From Kineosporia babensis (GTDB taxonomy: Bacteria > Actinomycetota > Actinomycetes > Actinomycetales > Kineosporiaceae): DNA of 64,000 bases. The stretch spans positions 1-64,000 of the forward strand of contig NZ_JAJOMB010000032.1 in NCBI RefSeq assembly GCF_021129305.1, read 5' to 3'. The notes under the pieces were generated by a model that saw only the letters and a program-made list of their open reading frames with translations, searched no databases and was not told the DNA's origin. Both the position numbers and the translations under genes were made by a program. Of the stretch, positions 53,903 through 63,621 are shown piece after piece; the stretch's first letter is position 1; every line of letters starts with the position of its first letter.

Positions 53903-54799
53903 GTGCTGCCCACCGTGAACAACGTCCCTCATCTGCCCGAAGGTTTCGCCGATACCTTCACCAGCCGCACCGTTGAGGTGAATGGACTGAAACTGCACGC
54001 CGTCGTCGGCGGTCAGGGCCCGGCCCTGCTCCTGCTGCCGGGGTGGCCCCAGTTCTGGTACGCCTGGCGACTGGCCATGCCCGCCCTGGCGCAGAACTTC
54101 AGCGTGGTCGCCATCGACCTGCGTGGCATGGGTGCCAGCGACAAGCCCGATGCTGGCTACGACCCGGTCTCTCTGGCGTCTGACGCGGCCGGGGCGATGC
54201 AGGCGCTCGGTCACGAGAAGTACTACGTGGCCGGGTACGACCTGGGCATGATCGTGGGCTACGCCCTGACCGCGGCCCATCCCGAACTGGTGATGAAACT
54301 GGCCGTGATGGAGTCGATCCTGCCGGGCCTGTCACCGATGCCGCCCCTGCTCATGGACCCGCAGACCAACGAGCTGGTGTGGCACTTCGTCTTCAACCGG
54401 CTGGAGTCGATCAATGAGCAACTGGTGAGCGGCCGCGAGGGCCTCTACTTCAGCCACCAGTTCGCCACGAAAGCGGCTACCCCGGAAAAGATCCCGGCGC
54501 AGGCGGTAGACGTCTACGTCGAGGCGCTGCGCGACCCGGCCACCCTGCGAGCCAGCTTCGAGTACTACCGAGCCAACGACATGTTCGACCAGATCGCGGC
54601 CCTGAAGGCAGCCGGCCCGCTGACCATGCCGGTCCTGGCGGTCGGCGGCGAGGTCGGTATCCGCGAGGGCGTTGAGCAGGCCCTGCGCATGGTGGCCGAG
54701 GACGTTCAGGGTGACCTGGCCCCGGACGCCGCTCATTTCATCCCTGAAGAAGCCCCGGAGTGGACGTCCCGGCGTCTGCTGGAGTTCTTCCTCGCCTGA
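53903..54799 (+). CDS. Epoxide-hydrolase-like alpha/beta hydrolase
   Basis: 298 residues from GTG 53903. Oxyanion motif LLLLPGWPQFWYAW, nucleophile elbow YVAGYDLGMIVGYA with Asp instead of Ser, and His in DAAHFIPEEAPEW. An Asp nucleophile places it with epoxide hydrolases and haloalkane or haloacid dehalogenases. The cap domain spans about residues 135-215. It is the first of three + strand genes (hydrolase, exporter, esterase). Confidence 0.87.
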   Translation: MLPTVNNVPHLPEGFADTFTSRTVEVNGLKLHAVVGGQGPALLLLPGWPQFWYAWRLAMPALAQNFSVVAIDLRGMGASDKPDAGYDPVSLASDAAGAMQALGHEKYYVAGYDLGMIVGYALTAAHPELVMKLAVMESILPGLSPMPPLLMDPQTNELVWHFVFNRLESINEQLVSGREGLYFSHQFATKAATPEKIPAQAVDVYVEALRDPATLRASFEYYRANDMFDQIAALKAAGPLTMPVLAVGGEVGIREGVEQALRMVAEDVQGDLAPDAAHFIPEEAPEWTSRRLLEFFLA

Positions 54800-54987
54800 G
54801 CGCACCCGGTGGTGCCGGCCGCTGCGGTGACCGGCACCACCCGTCCCACGATCCGCGCTGCTCCCGCAGTGGTCCCTTCTCAGCGAGCGAACTCCTGGAC
54901 CGGTCCCCGTATCTGCTGTTGAGGCACCGGCAGAGCCCATGGGGCTCGACATCCATGTCCACCGCGCCTCCGAAGAGAGATCGATCC

Positions 54988-56484
54988 GTGACCACCTCAC
55001 AAGATTCCCCCGGCGCCCCATCCATACCTGCCCATCCGCATCACGCTCAGCGCTGGCTGATCCTCGGGGTGCTGGGCGCGGCGCAGTTGATGGTCGTGCT
55101 CGACGCCACGATCGTGAACATCGCTCTGCCCTCGGCCCAGGAGGACCTGGGTTTCTCCCACGACGCCCGGCAGTGGGTCATCACCGCCTACGCGCTGGCC
55201 TTCGGTGCCCTGCTCCCGCTGGGTGGGCGGGTCGGTGACCTGATGGGGCGCAAACGTGCGCTGCTGATCGGCCTGATCGGCTTCGCCGCCGCCTCCGCGA
55301 TCGGTGGGGCAGCCACCGACATCGGGATGCTGGTCACCGCCCGTGCAGCCCAGGGGGTGTTCGGCGCGCTCCTGGCCCCGGCCACGCTGTCCCTGCTGAT
55401 GACGACCTTCACCGACGCGCGCGAACGGGCCAAGGCCTTCGGCATCTACGGTGCCATCGCCGGGGCGGGCCTGGCCGCCGGACTGCTGCTCGGCGGCGTT
55501 CTCACCCAGTGGCTGGACTGGCGTTGGTGCCTGTACGTCAACATCGTCATCGCGGTGGTGACGGTGGCCGGGGCCTGGACCACGCTGCACCATCAGGCAC
55601 CCGAGGGGCCTCGGCCACGCCTGGACATCCCCGGCACCCTCACCGTCTCAGCCGGTCTGTTCTGTCTGGTCAACGGATTCGCGAACGCTGAGACACACGC
55701 CTGGGGCGAGCCGGCGGTCTGGGCCTGCCTGGTGGCCGCTGTCGTCCTGCTCACCGTGTTCACCCTGATCGAGACTCGGGTGGCCCACCCGCTCATCCCG
55801 TTACGTGTCCTGTTCGACCGCACACGCGGCGCAGCCCTGCTCTCGGTCATGCTCCTGGGGCTGGGGCAGTTCGGTGTCCTGTTGTTCCTGACCTACTACT
55901 TCCAGCAGAACCTAGGGCTCAGCCCGATCAGCAGCGGTGCCGCCTTCGTGCCGATGATCGCCGGTCTGGCGGTGACAGCAACCGCAGCCAACAGCATCCT
56001 GGTGCCCCGGTACGGGGCCCGTCCCCTGGTCCCGACCGGATTCGTCGTCGCCGGTGCCGGGTTGTTCTGGCTCACCGGCATCGACACGACCTCCAGCTAC
56101 ACCAGCGACGTGCTGGGACCGCTCATCGTGACCGGAATCGGCACGGGCATGGCCATCGCCCCGGCCATGACAGCCGGTATCTCCGGCGTCCGCGCCGAAG
56201 ACGCCGGAGCTGCCTCGGCCCTGATGAACACCGGCCAGCAAGTCGGTTACTCGGTCGGAACCGCTGTGCTCAGTTCCATTGCTGCCAGCGCCCTGACCGA
56301 CCAGCTTGCAGGCCAGAACAGCATCAGCAGCGCCGTCGCCGCCGGGGCCGCCGTGCACAGTTACACCACCACGTTCATGTGGTGCGCCGTCATCTTCCTG
56401 ATCGGTGCCGTGATCTCCGGGGCGCTGCTGCGCTCAGGACCACTCGCCCAGGACCCAGATGCAGGGCCCGTCGTCCACGTGTGA
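54988..56484 (+). CDS. DHA2-family MFS exporter
   Basis: 498 residues from GTG 54988, chosen for AGAGAG eight bases upstream; ATG 54955 adds 11 residues. About 14 membrane helices are seen, with LMVVLDATIVNIALPSAQED as first-helix motif, GRVGDLMGRKRALLIGLIGF as motif A, and LGGVLTQWLDWRWCLYVNI as motif C. These match QacA/EmrB-type proton-coupled exporters. Flanking hydrolase and esterase genes suggest that the exported compound and the enzymes' substrates are related, but that is inference. Confidence 0.88.
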   Translation: MTTSQDSPGAPSIPAHPHHAQRWLILGVLGAAQLMVVLDATIVNIALPSAQEDLGFSHDARQWVITAYALAFGALLPLGGRVGDLMGRKRALLIGLIGFAAASAIGGAATDIGMLVTARAAQGVFGALLAPATLSLLMTTFTDARERAKAFGIYGAIAGAGLAAGLLLGGVLTQWLDWRWCLYVNIVIAVVTVAGAWTTLHHQAPEGPRPRLDIPGTLTVSAGLFCLVNGFANAETHAWGEPAVWACLVAAVVLLTVFTLIETRVAHPLIPLRVLFDRTRGAALLSVMLLGLGQFGVLLFLTYYFQQNLGLSPISSGAAFVPMIAGLAVTATAANSILVPRYGARPLVPTGFVVAGAGLFWLTGIDTTSSYTSDVLGPLIVTGIGTGMAIAPAMTAGISGVRAEDAGAASALMNTGQQVGYSVGTAVLSSIAASALTDQLAGQNSISSAVAAGAAVHSYTTTFMWCAVIFLIGAVISGALLRSGPLAQDPDAGPVVHV

Positions 56485-56616
56485 TCCACGCAGGGCCTTC
56501 GCCCGCGACGAGTCGCCCAGACCATCCCCGTGCCTTGACGCATCCATGAAGGGCGCACAAGGCCCAGAACGCCATTCATCATGTGTTCCAGTAGATTCCA
56601 GCAAGGGTGAGACGAA

Positions 56617-57567
56617 GTGACGAGAGTAGAGCTCGACCCGGCGATCACGAAAGCTTTTCGGGAGCACCCGGAACTGACCTTCGAGATCACCGCCGAAAAC
56701 CTCCCAGTGATCAGGACGATGGCCCCGTCCGGGTCACTCGATGACCTGGTCGCAGACAGCAGGTTCACGGCCCAGGAACGTGTCGTTCCCAGCACCACGG
56801 ATGCACCGGACGTCACCCTGCTGATCCTGTCGCCGACCGGCTTCACCGGACCTCGCCCCGTGATCTACTACATTCACGGAGGAGGCATGGTCCTGGGAGA
56901 TCGGTACACCGGTATCGAACTCGTGGCACCGTTCGCAGCCAACCACGGCGCGATCATCGTATCCGTCGAATACCGGCTGTCACCCGAACATCCGCACCCT
57001 GCACCCATAGACGACTGCTACGCCGGCCTGGTCTGGACCGCTGAGCACGCCGACGAGTTCCATGCAGACCCGCACCAGATCTCGGTCCTCGGCATCAGCG
57101 CCGGAGGTGGACTGGCCGCCGGGATCACCCTGATGGCCCGCGACCGGTCAGGTCCGGCCATCACTCACCAGATCCTGTGGTCACCGATGCTGGACGACCG
57201 CGAACTGACTCCCTCCAGCGTGGACTTCACCGGTGAAGGCAGCTGGCACCGGGAGAACAACCGCTTCGCCTGGGCAGCCCTGCTCGGCGATGCAGTCCGC
57301 AGCGACACCGTATCCCCCTACGCAGCGCCCGCCAGGGCCGTCGATCTGTCCGGACTGCCGCCCGCCTTCATCGACGTCGGGAATGCCGAGCCCTTCCGCG
57401 ACCCGGCCATCGACTACGCGGCTCGCCTGTCCCAGGCCGGCATCCAGGTCGAGTTCCACATGTGGCCCGGAGGTGTCCACACGTTCGAACTGATGGTGCC
57501 GGACGCGCCTATCTCCGTCGGAAACCGCCACGCACGCCACGCCTACGTCGAGCGCATGCTCGCCTGA
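56617..57567 (+). CDS. Hormone-sensitive-lipase-type esterase
   Basis: 316 residues from GTG 56617. HGGG oxyanion motif in YYIHGGGMVLGD, nucleophile in VLGISAGGGLAAGI (G-x-S-A-G-G), acid in IDVGNAEPFRDPA and His in WPGGVHTFELM, so it is family IV of bacterial lipolytic enzymes. No signal peptide, so it should act on short acyl esters inside the cell. Confidence 0.9.
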   Translation: MTRVELDPAITKAFREHPELTFEITAENLPVIRTMAPSGSLDDLVADSRFTAQERVVPSTTDAPDVTLLILSPTGFTGPRPVIYYIHGGGMVLGDRYTGIELVAPFAANHGAIIVSVEYRLSPEHPHPAPIDDCYAGLVWTAEHADEFHADPHQISVLGISAGGGLAAGITLMARDRSGPAITHQILWSPMLDDRELTPSSVDFTGEGSWHRENNRFAWAALLGDAVRSDTVSPYAAPARAVDLSGLPPAFIDVGNAEPFRDPAIDYAARLSQAGIQVEFHMWPGGVHTFELMVPDAPISVGNRHARHAYVERMLA

Positions 57568-57918
57568 CCGAACGAAAAGGGGTCCGCGTCACCACAGATC
57601 CACAGGATTTGGCACCCGGGTCCGGAAGACCCGTCAACACGGTCGTGGATCTCCCTCATGCACGGTTAGAAAACAGCTCGACGCCCTCTTGCCCGCAATC
57701 ACGCTCCATCAGCCTCCCGATATTCGAAACACCGGTGGCGACAGCGAATCCGGAGCCGAAGAGCGGCATCTTCAGCTCACCTCCGATGGCTGCTAACCGA
57801 GGCGCCCGGGCGAAGATGCCGAGGATGGACGCGTTTGCTCGGCTGCCAGTGTCACGACCCACGACAGGGTGGTGCTCGCGGTCAAAGAGCGGCTCGAGGC
57901 CGTTGAAGGAACGGGATA
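57568..57918. other. Gene-poor region
   Basis: No motif-bearing frame. A minus-strand frame (57656-57862) has plausible residues (KMPLFGSGFAVATGVSNIGR) but no start context and no family, and probably is a remnant. Confidence 0.3.
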
Positions 57919-57957
57919 GTGGGGGCGATTGCCGTGATGGCCGGGAATCGCCCCCAC
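57919..57957. terminator. Perfect 12-bp hairpin
   Basis: GTGGGGGCGATT (57919-57930), 15-nt loop, AATCGCCCCCAC (57946-57957). It lies 26 bp beyond the stop of the small minus-strand gene at 57983, the right place for its terminator. Confidence 0.65.
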
Positions 57958-57982
57958 GTCGTTCTCTGGTGCCAGGCTGCTG

Positions 57983-58132
57983 CTACCCGCCCATGAGCTG
58001 CAGGAGCATGTGGCCGGCGGCCATCACCGCAGCGATGCTGCACACCAGGAGGGTGAACAGCACTTCCCGCCAGAAGTTCACGGCGACAGCGGCAACGATG
58101 AACGCCACGAGCAGTAACGCCGTCACGTCCAT
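57983..58132 (-). CDS. 49-aa membrane protein
   Basis: ATG 58132 is preceded by AGAGGTGG six bases upstream. Residues MDVTALLLVAFIVAAVAVNF then WREVLFTLLVCSIAAVMAAG form two hydrophobic helices separated by the short polar turn NFWRE; it ends MLLQLMGG and TAG. Clean ribosome site, two helices of membrane length and a following terminator make it a real gene despite its size. Its role is unknown. Confidence 0.6.
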   Translation of the reverse strand: MDVTALLLVAFIVAAVAVNFWREVLFTLLVCSIAAVMAAGHMLLQLMGG

Positions 58133-58590
58133 AGCCGACCACCTCTGTCGGGGCGTTGCTGCAGCCGGTGTGCGACGGAACCGCTCGTGGTCCGGGGATA
58201 ACGGGTTGTAGTCTTGTGCATGTCAGCGACCTTCCCTAGAGATCGGCTGACGTCCCGCTGGGTCGGTGTTGGCGCACCGGCCCAGCTCGCGTTCGGCGCA
58301 GCCGATCAGCGATGTTCTGATCCGAGGCCGGCCTGAATCGTGTCCTGTGGGTCGGTAGCCCGATGCGGCCTCAACTCGGGCCCCAGGAGCGCAAGGTCAA
58401 CCACCCCCTCTGCTGAAAATCGTCGCACCGGCATTTCTCCTCTGCAACTCCCGCAAAGCTGCTTTGTCGACGAGTGCGTCCCCCATTCCTGTCAGAGCCT
58501 CTGACCTGCCGGAAAGCTAAGCGACACGCGACCGGTAAGTAATTCTGCAATTCCCTGTCCGAACCTTGCGCAAAGCGCTACCGTCCAGGT
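58133..58590. other. 458-bp intergenic region before the XRE gene
   Basis: No open frame of note. It must contain promoters of the small membrane protein (leftward) and of the XRE/DUF397 pair (rightward). I see no perfect palindrome. Confidence 0.4.
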
Positions 58591-59439
58591 GTGGCAGTGA
58601 GTCCAACGGTTCGCCGTCGACGACTGACCGCGGAGCTCAAAAGGCTCCGTGAGGCAAGCGGCCTGACCATTGACGAGGTCGCCCAGGACATCGGTGTCTC
58701 GAAGTCCGCCCTCTCACGGATCGAGAACGGCCTGGTCGGGGTCAAGCTCCCAGTTTTGCGTGCACTTTTTCGTGTCTACGAAGTCACTGGGCAGCAGGCG
58801 GAATTCCTGGAAAGGCTGTCCAGCCAGGCGGCCCAGAAGGGTTGGTGGCAGTACTTCGCCGCCGAGACCGTTGAACTCGATGCCACCAAGACCTTGATCG
58901 GTCTGGAGGAGGAAGCCAGCACAGTCAACGATTTCTCGCTGACGTTCCTCTCCGGGCTCTTGCAGACCCGCGACTACGCGCGCGCCGTCATCCGGGGGGC
59001 CACCCTGGACGCGTCGGACGAGGGCGTGGAGAACGGTGTGCAGATGCGACTGCGCCGGCAGCAGCGCCTTGGTGATCTTCGGCTGTGGTCAGTCATTGCC
59101 GAGGAAGCCCTGATGCGCCCGATCGGTGGCCCGCAGGTGATGCGGGCACAGATCGAGCACCTCATCGCCAAGGCGCAGAGTCGGCGGATCACCGTTCAGG
59201 TCCTGGCCAAGGAACACCGTGAGCATCCTGGGATCACCGGTCCGTTCGTGATCCTGGGACTCGAACCACCACTCAACCTCAAGGCCGTCTACCTTGAAGG
59301 CAACCTGTGGGACGCGTGCCTGGAAGGACCCGACGAAGTTGCGCTCTACGAGCGCACTTTTGATGTTCTCCGGGCGATGGCGCTCAGCCCGCAGGAGTCC
59401 CTGGAGCGGCTGCAGACCAATCTGGAGAACTTCACGTGA
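58591..59439 (+). CDS. XRE-family regulator with DUF5753
   Basis: 282 residues from GTG 58591. HTH: REASGLTIDEVAQDIGVSKS and ALSRIENGLVGVKLPVLRAL. DUF5753 follows with DFSLTFLSGLLQTRDYARAV, RRQQRL and FVILGLEPPLNLKAVYLEGN. In actinomycetes such proteins (for example BldB/WhiJ-associated) pair with a small DUF397 protein in signalling or development. The next gene overlaps by four bases (GTGA). Confidence 0.92.
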   Translation: MAVSPTVRRRRLTAELKRLREASGLTIDEVAQDIGVSKSALSRIENGLVGVKLPVLRALFRVYEVTGQQAEFLERLSSQAAQKGWWQYFAAETVELDATKTLIGLEEEASTVNDFSLTFLSGLLQTRDYARAVIRGATLDASDEGVENGVQMRLRRQQRLGDLRLWSVIAEEALMRPIGGPQVMRAQIEHLIAKAQSRRITVQVLAKEHREHPGITGPFVILGLEPPLNLKAVYLEGNLWDACLEGPDEVALYERTFDVLRAMALSPQESLERLQTNLENFT

Positions 59440-59672
59440 GCATCGAGAACGCTGGTACCGGCACGGACAGTGGGACCTGGGCAGACTTCCGCAAGAGCAC
59501 CTTCAGCGGCGGGGGAGGGTGCGTCGAGGTCTCGTTGTCGGACCAGGGCGGCGCGCGGGTGCGCGACACCAAGAGCAAGGGACAGGGGCCGGTGCTGGAG
59601 TTCAACGCCGAGGAATGGTCGGCATTCCTGGCGGGGGCACGGGCCGGGGAGTTCGGCACGCCGCACTCCTGA
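59436..59672 (+). CDS. DUF397-domain protein, partner of the XRE regulator
   Basis: 78 residues from GTG 59436, overlapping the XRE stop. FRKSTFSGGGGCVEVSLSDQ then ARVRDTKSKGQGPVLEFNAE and EWSAFLAGARAGEFG cover the whole DUF397 domain. It probably antagonises or modifies the XRE partner, as proposed for WhiJ-type systems. An incomplete copy lies at 5264-5413. Confidence 0.92.
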   Translation: MSIENAGTGTDSGTWADFRKSTFSGGGGCVEVSLSDQGGARVRDTKSKGQGPVLEFNAEEWSAFLAGARAGEFGTPHS

Positions 59673-60497
59673 CATCGAGGGGCGTCGGGCCAGGGGCTAC
59701 GGCCCCTGGCCCGCTCTGCGACTCCACGCTGGGCGGTCCATAACCGGGCCCGCAGCAGTTGTTCAAAGGTGCGGCTTCCGATCCCGGCTCATCGGCGGGT
59801 TGATGGCGCGGTAGAACCAGGCCAGGCCTGGCCCCGCTCCCAGGACAGGGTCGTCGGTCCCGACCGCCGTTCAGAAAGCTTCCAGTGGCCCATCGTCGAG
59901 CAGGTGTCAGCCGGCGATCAGGTCGAGCACCGTCGAGGACTCCGCCCAGACGATCGCCGTCGACCAGGATGTTGCCCGGGCCAGGAGAAGGTCACAGAGC
60001 GTAGAGCAGTGGGCAGGTCGTCGCGGTCGATCACGTGGCCGCCGCCCATCCGGCGAGCCCACTTCCCGGGACTCCTCACGAGCGGCGCTGGCGATCACCT
60101 GGACCTTCGGCGAGTCGGTGCACCCCGAGCGTCACCAGTGGATGGCCATGAGGGCTTCCCACCCGACCGAAGCCAGACGGCTAGCGGCCAGTCGGCGATC
60201 CAGCTCCTTCCTTCGGAGCGCCGTCAAGATCGGTGACTCGATCGCATCAGGAAACGATGTTCGAGCTGTCATCGCTCAGCCAGCCGAGCGGCGGTGATCA
60301 GTTGGCCGCGTGGTTGCAAGGTCCCTTTCGGTCTCTGGCATGAGGGGAATCTGCGAGTCGGACCCGGTCTGTGGCAGGTCCAAGGCGTCTTCCCATGCTC
60401 TCGCATCGGTGCAGGTCAGAGGCACAATAGAACGTCGAATAGAACGTCGATGTTGTCTCATGTATCCCGTTGCCGAGTCGAGGGCACGGGAGGCCTT
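59673..60497. other. Region with an APH-type kinase fragment, otherwise no gene
   Basis: At 59930-60000 on the minus strand PGNILVDGDRLGGVLDG matches the substrate/ATP loop of aminoglycoside-phosphotransferase-fold kinases (D-L-x-P-G-N-x-L-V), in a frame broken just before by an indel. No other part of such a kinase is seen. The rest lacks motifs; just before 60498 it carries the ribosome site of the next gene. Confidence 0.4.
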
Positions 60498-62753
60498 GTG
60501 ACGGGACCACCTATCCGGCGCTACACCAGGCGCTGGTCGTCGAGCACCTTTCCCACGCGCTGCCGGTTGTTGATCGTCGCGGCGCTCGCTGGGGCCCTGC
60601 TGGCGGTCCTACTGGTGGGGCCGCCCTTGCTCCTCATCATCCTGGCCGGACCTCCGTGGACCACGGTCCAGAACATGTTCGAGCCGGCCTCTCTAGAAGA
60701 CCCGTTGCGCAGTCTCGAGTCGCTCGTGGTCATCGGCTCATGGCTGGGCTGGAGTGTCCTGGCCCTTGAGATCCTGCGGGCTGGTGTCGATGTGCGGCGT
60801 GAACTGGCCGCCCCCGGCATGGCCTCGGGCACGGGGCGCGGCGGTTCCCCGAAGAGCTGGCGCTTACGCGGCGTGATCGTCGGCCTGGTCCTTGCACCGC
60901 TGAGCGCACCGGCCTCGGCCATGGCTTCTGCGCATGCCGTACCGGTCGCCGCGAGCCCTACCGGCCCGACCCCCGACCTCAGCCCGGCATCTGCGCCGCG
61001 ACCTCGAGCCATCGATCAAGAGCAGCACCAAACCGTCCGTGTTCAGCCGTGGGGGAGCAGCACGACGCTGTGGGGGCTGGCGGAGGAGCACCTGGGGGAC
61101 GGGGCCCGGTGGAGAGAGATCTGGGACCTCAACGAGGGGCGAGAACAGCGGGACGGAACCGTGATGCGCTCGCCCAGCATCCTCGTCCCTGGTTGGACAG
61201 TCCTGATCCCCGCAGCCGACGTGCCGGCCGCGTCACCATCCCCGGCGACGGCCCGGCAGTCGCTGCGCTACTCCATCGCCGAAGGAGACCGCCTGGGTGA
61301 CGTGGCGGTCCGCTTTCTCGGCGAGTTCACGGACTACCAGCGCATCCAGCAGGTCAATCGCGACCAGATCCCCGATCCCGATCACATCGAGGCCGGTGAA
61401 ACCATCGTCCTGCCCGCCGAGGCCCTCGACCGAGGCCAACGGCAGCACGCAGGCGGCAGCGCCGAATCCCCGAAGCCCACCGAGGCCGACGACCCGGCCG
61501 AGAACCAGCCGCCACCGCGCCGCCGTAATGATCAGGCACCCCAGCAGCGTTCGGGCAACGATCGGCCGCACGACGTATCCCTTCCGGCAGAGCACCAGAA
61601 CGATGAACGGACGTGGCTGCTCCCCGCGGCCGCAGCGGCAACCGCTGCCCTGGTGGCGGCGATTCTGGGCCGGCATCGGCGACGGCGATCACGATCAGAA
61701 GACCAGTCGACAGGCAGCGAGCCCATGCCGTTGGTGGAGGAACCACTTCAGATCGAACCAGAGGACGATTGGCTCGCCGGCGAAGTCACGGAAGGAGACT
61801 TCGATCCGAGCGATGGTTTCGAGGACACGGGTCACTCGGATGCTGCCATCGATGAAGCCCGCGCCTTCGTCCACCAGTCGGCGCTCAAACTGCGCCAGCG
61901 CCAGCAGGAGACAACAGCTCCAGCAACGCCCGACAGCGACCAACAAGACGACCAGGGGCCGGCACAGGCGACGTCGCCGGCCTACCGACTGAGGCCGTTA
62001 CGTCTGCGAACCTCAGCAGAGATCGCTGGTGCAGATCGCGAACCAGGGCCCGCCCCTTCCGGTGAAGAACCCCCGAGGCCGACTGTCCGAGAACTGGAAA
62101 CCCCGCAGAGAACGGAAGTTCAGGTGCGGTTGTTCGGCGACCCGGCCGTCCTCACTATGAATGGTGACCGGGTTCATGGTCTGCGCAAGCACGCCCTGCA
62201 GCTCCTGCTGTACCTGGCCCTGCATCCGGGCGGGACCGAGCTCAGCGTGCTGCGCGAGGTGATGTGGGCCGACCTCAGCCTGAGCAAGGCAAGCGGCCGT
62301 CTGTCCACCGAAGTCGCCAGTCTGCGGCGCACGGTCCGAACCGCCCTGGGCGACGCCGAGAATCTCCGGATCAACGCGGTCACGAACATCAACGGCAGCT
62401 ACGAGCTCGCGGACTTCGTGGTGACCGACGTTCAGGAGTTCGAGGCAGCCTTGAAGGAAGCGCTGAACAGCCCGGAAAAGTCAGCAGATCGTGAACGCTT
62501 GCTGCGCAGGGCCATTGAGCTGCACTCCGGCCAGCTGGCTGATCGGGCGAACCTGGATTTCATCTGGCTGCACTCTCATCAGCGGCGTCTGAACCGGGCC
62601 GGAGCCCGGGCTCGCATGCTGCTGGCCGAGCTGGTCCGTGACCGGAACGCGGACGAGGCCCGTGCCCTGGTGCGAGAGGCGGCACGGCTTGACCTGGCTG
62701 ACCGCGTCCTGCAGGAGCAAGTGGTCCGGACGAACACGACGCTGGGCCTGTGA
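60498..62753 (+). CDS. Membrane LysM-BTAD regulator
   Basis: 751 residues from GTG 60498 with GGGAGG seven bases upstream. Order: membrane helices at about 30-58 (LLIVAALAGALLAVLLVGPP) and 70-100, a third near 130, then LysM-like repeats at about 179 (TTLWGLAEEHLGDGARWREI) and 255 (DRLGDVAVRFLGEFTDYQRI). A Pro/Glu-rich linker, a further helix at 371 (WLLPAAAAATAALVAAILG) and from about 541 a BTAD region (VQVRLFGDPAVLTMNGDRVH, LREVMWADLSLSKASGRLST) follow. This combination is found on actinomycete integrative elements and plasmids. It may link envelope state to expression of the element. Confidence 0.82.
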   Translation: MTGPPIRRYTRRWSSSTFPTRCRLLIVAALAGALLAVLLVGPPLLLIILAGPPWTTVQNMFEPASLEDPLRSLESLVVIGSWLGWSVLALEILRAGVDVRRELAAPGMASGTGRGGSPKSWRLRGVIVGLVLAPLSAPASAMASAHAVPVAASPTGPTPDLSPASAPRPRAIDQEQHQTVRVQPWGSSTTLWGLAEEHLGDGARWREIWDLNEGREQRDGTVMRSPSILVPGWTVLIPAADVPAASPSPATARQSLRYSIAEGDRLGDVAVRFLGEFTDYQRIQQVNRDQIPDPDHIEAGETIVLPAEALDRGQRQHAGGSAESPKPTEADDPAENQPPPRRRNDQAPQQRSGNDRPHDVSLPAEHQNDERTWLLPAAAAATAALVAAILGRHRRRRSRSEDQSTGSEPMPLVEEPLQIEPEDDWLAGEVTEGDFDPSDGFEDTGHSDAAIDEARAFVHQSALKLRQRQQETTAPATPDSDQQDDQGPAQATSPAYRLRPLRLRTSAEIAGADREPGPAPSGEEPPRPTVRELETPQRTEVQVRLFGDPAVLTMNGDRVHGLRKHALQLLLYLALHPGGTELSVLREVMWADLSLSKASGRLSTEVASLRRTVRTALGDAENLRINAVTNINGSYELADFVVTDVQEFEAALKEALNSPEKSADRERLLRRAIELHSGQLADRANLDFIWLHSHQRRLNRAGARARMLLAELVRDRNADEARALVREAARLDLADRVLQEQVVRTNTTLGL

Positions 62754-62801
62754 AGGGCTTGTCCCGAGGCAGATCGACGTACCGGAGGAGAGGGATGGAA
62801 C

Positions 62802-63569
62802 GTGCTGAAGAACGGGTCCTGGCCGGGGATCATCCAGTGGTTCAAAGCTGATGTGGACCGGGCATTCGCGGCCATCGTGTGCACGGTTCTGGGAGCCATC
62901 GCGCTGGCCGGGTCCGCCACTCACGTGTTGCACGTGGGCGCCTACCCAGAAGTCGGCGTCAGCGGATGGATGGTGTGGACGGTCGCCGGGAGCTTGGAAG
63001 TGCTGGCCGCCTACTCGGCATGGGAGATGCGGCGACGCCACGGATGGAACCGCTGCGTGCCCATCGTGGTCCTGTTGCTCGCCGTGGCCTTCATCGTGCT
63101 GGCCAACCTCGCGGCAGCGGACGAGAAGTCGTGGGCCGCCCAGTTGCCGTGGGCGGAGGCATTCGCCGTCGCCCCACCCGTCTCCTTCCTGTCGGTCGCT
63201 GCCATTGCCGAAACCCGGGAGTGGCGCCGCGCCGGCAGACGGGCACGCCTGAGCGCTCGAACGCTGAAGGGGAGCACCACCAGCGAAGGCGAACAACGCT
63301 CCCGCCAGCATCCCGGGCCCGGAAAACCGTCGCTCCCGGAAGTTGGCTCTGGCGAGACGTTGTCGGTGCAGGAGAACGAGGATCGGACCAGTTCGGTGAT
63401 GCGCTGGATCGCGGAAGGACACGATCGCCGGCGCATCCTGACCGAAGGCACGGCTGTGCTCGGCATCAGCGAATCGACCATGCGCCGCGAGATCAAAGGC
63501 GTCACGGTGCCGAACAGCCGGAGCCAGCCAACACCGGAAGACGCGGAGGTCGCGTCCGATGGAATCTGA
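62802..63569 (+). CDS. DUF2637 protein (spread-type membrane protein)
   Basis: 255 residues from GTG 62802, behind GGAGAGGGATGG. Four membrane helices: AAIVCTVLGAIALAGSATHV, WMVWTVAGSLEVLAAYSAW, CVPIVVLLLAVAFIVLANLA and AFAVAPPVSFLSVAAIAE, as in DUF2637/SpdA-like proteins of conjugative elements. The charged C-terminal third ends in a helix-turn-helix-like segment (RRRILTEGTAVLGISESTMR). It follows the LysM-BTAD gene by 48 bp in the same direction and is probably in the same operon. Confidence 0.8.
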   Translation: MLKNGSWPGIIQWFKADVDRAFAAIVCTVLGAIALAGSATHVLHVGAYPEVGVSGWMVWTVAGSLEVLAAYSAWEMRRRHGWNRCVPIVVLLLAVAFIVLANLAAADEKSWAAQLPWAEAFAVAPPVSFLSVAAIAETREWRRAGRRARLSARTLKGSTTSEGEQRSRQHPGPGKPSLPEVGSGETLSVQENEDRTSSVMRWIAEGHDRRRILTEGTAVLGISESTMRREIKGVTVPNSRSQPTPEDAEVASDGI

Positions 63570-63621
63570 ATACGACTTCTCTAAAACACCTTTGAAGGCC
63601 CGACCCAAGGAGAGATGCACC

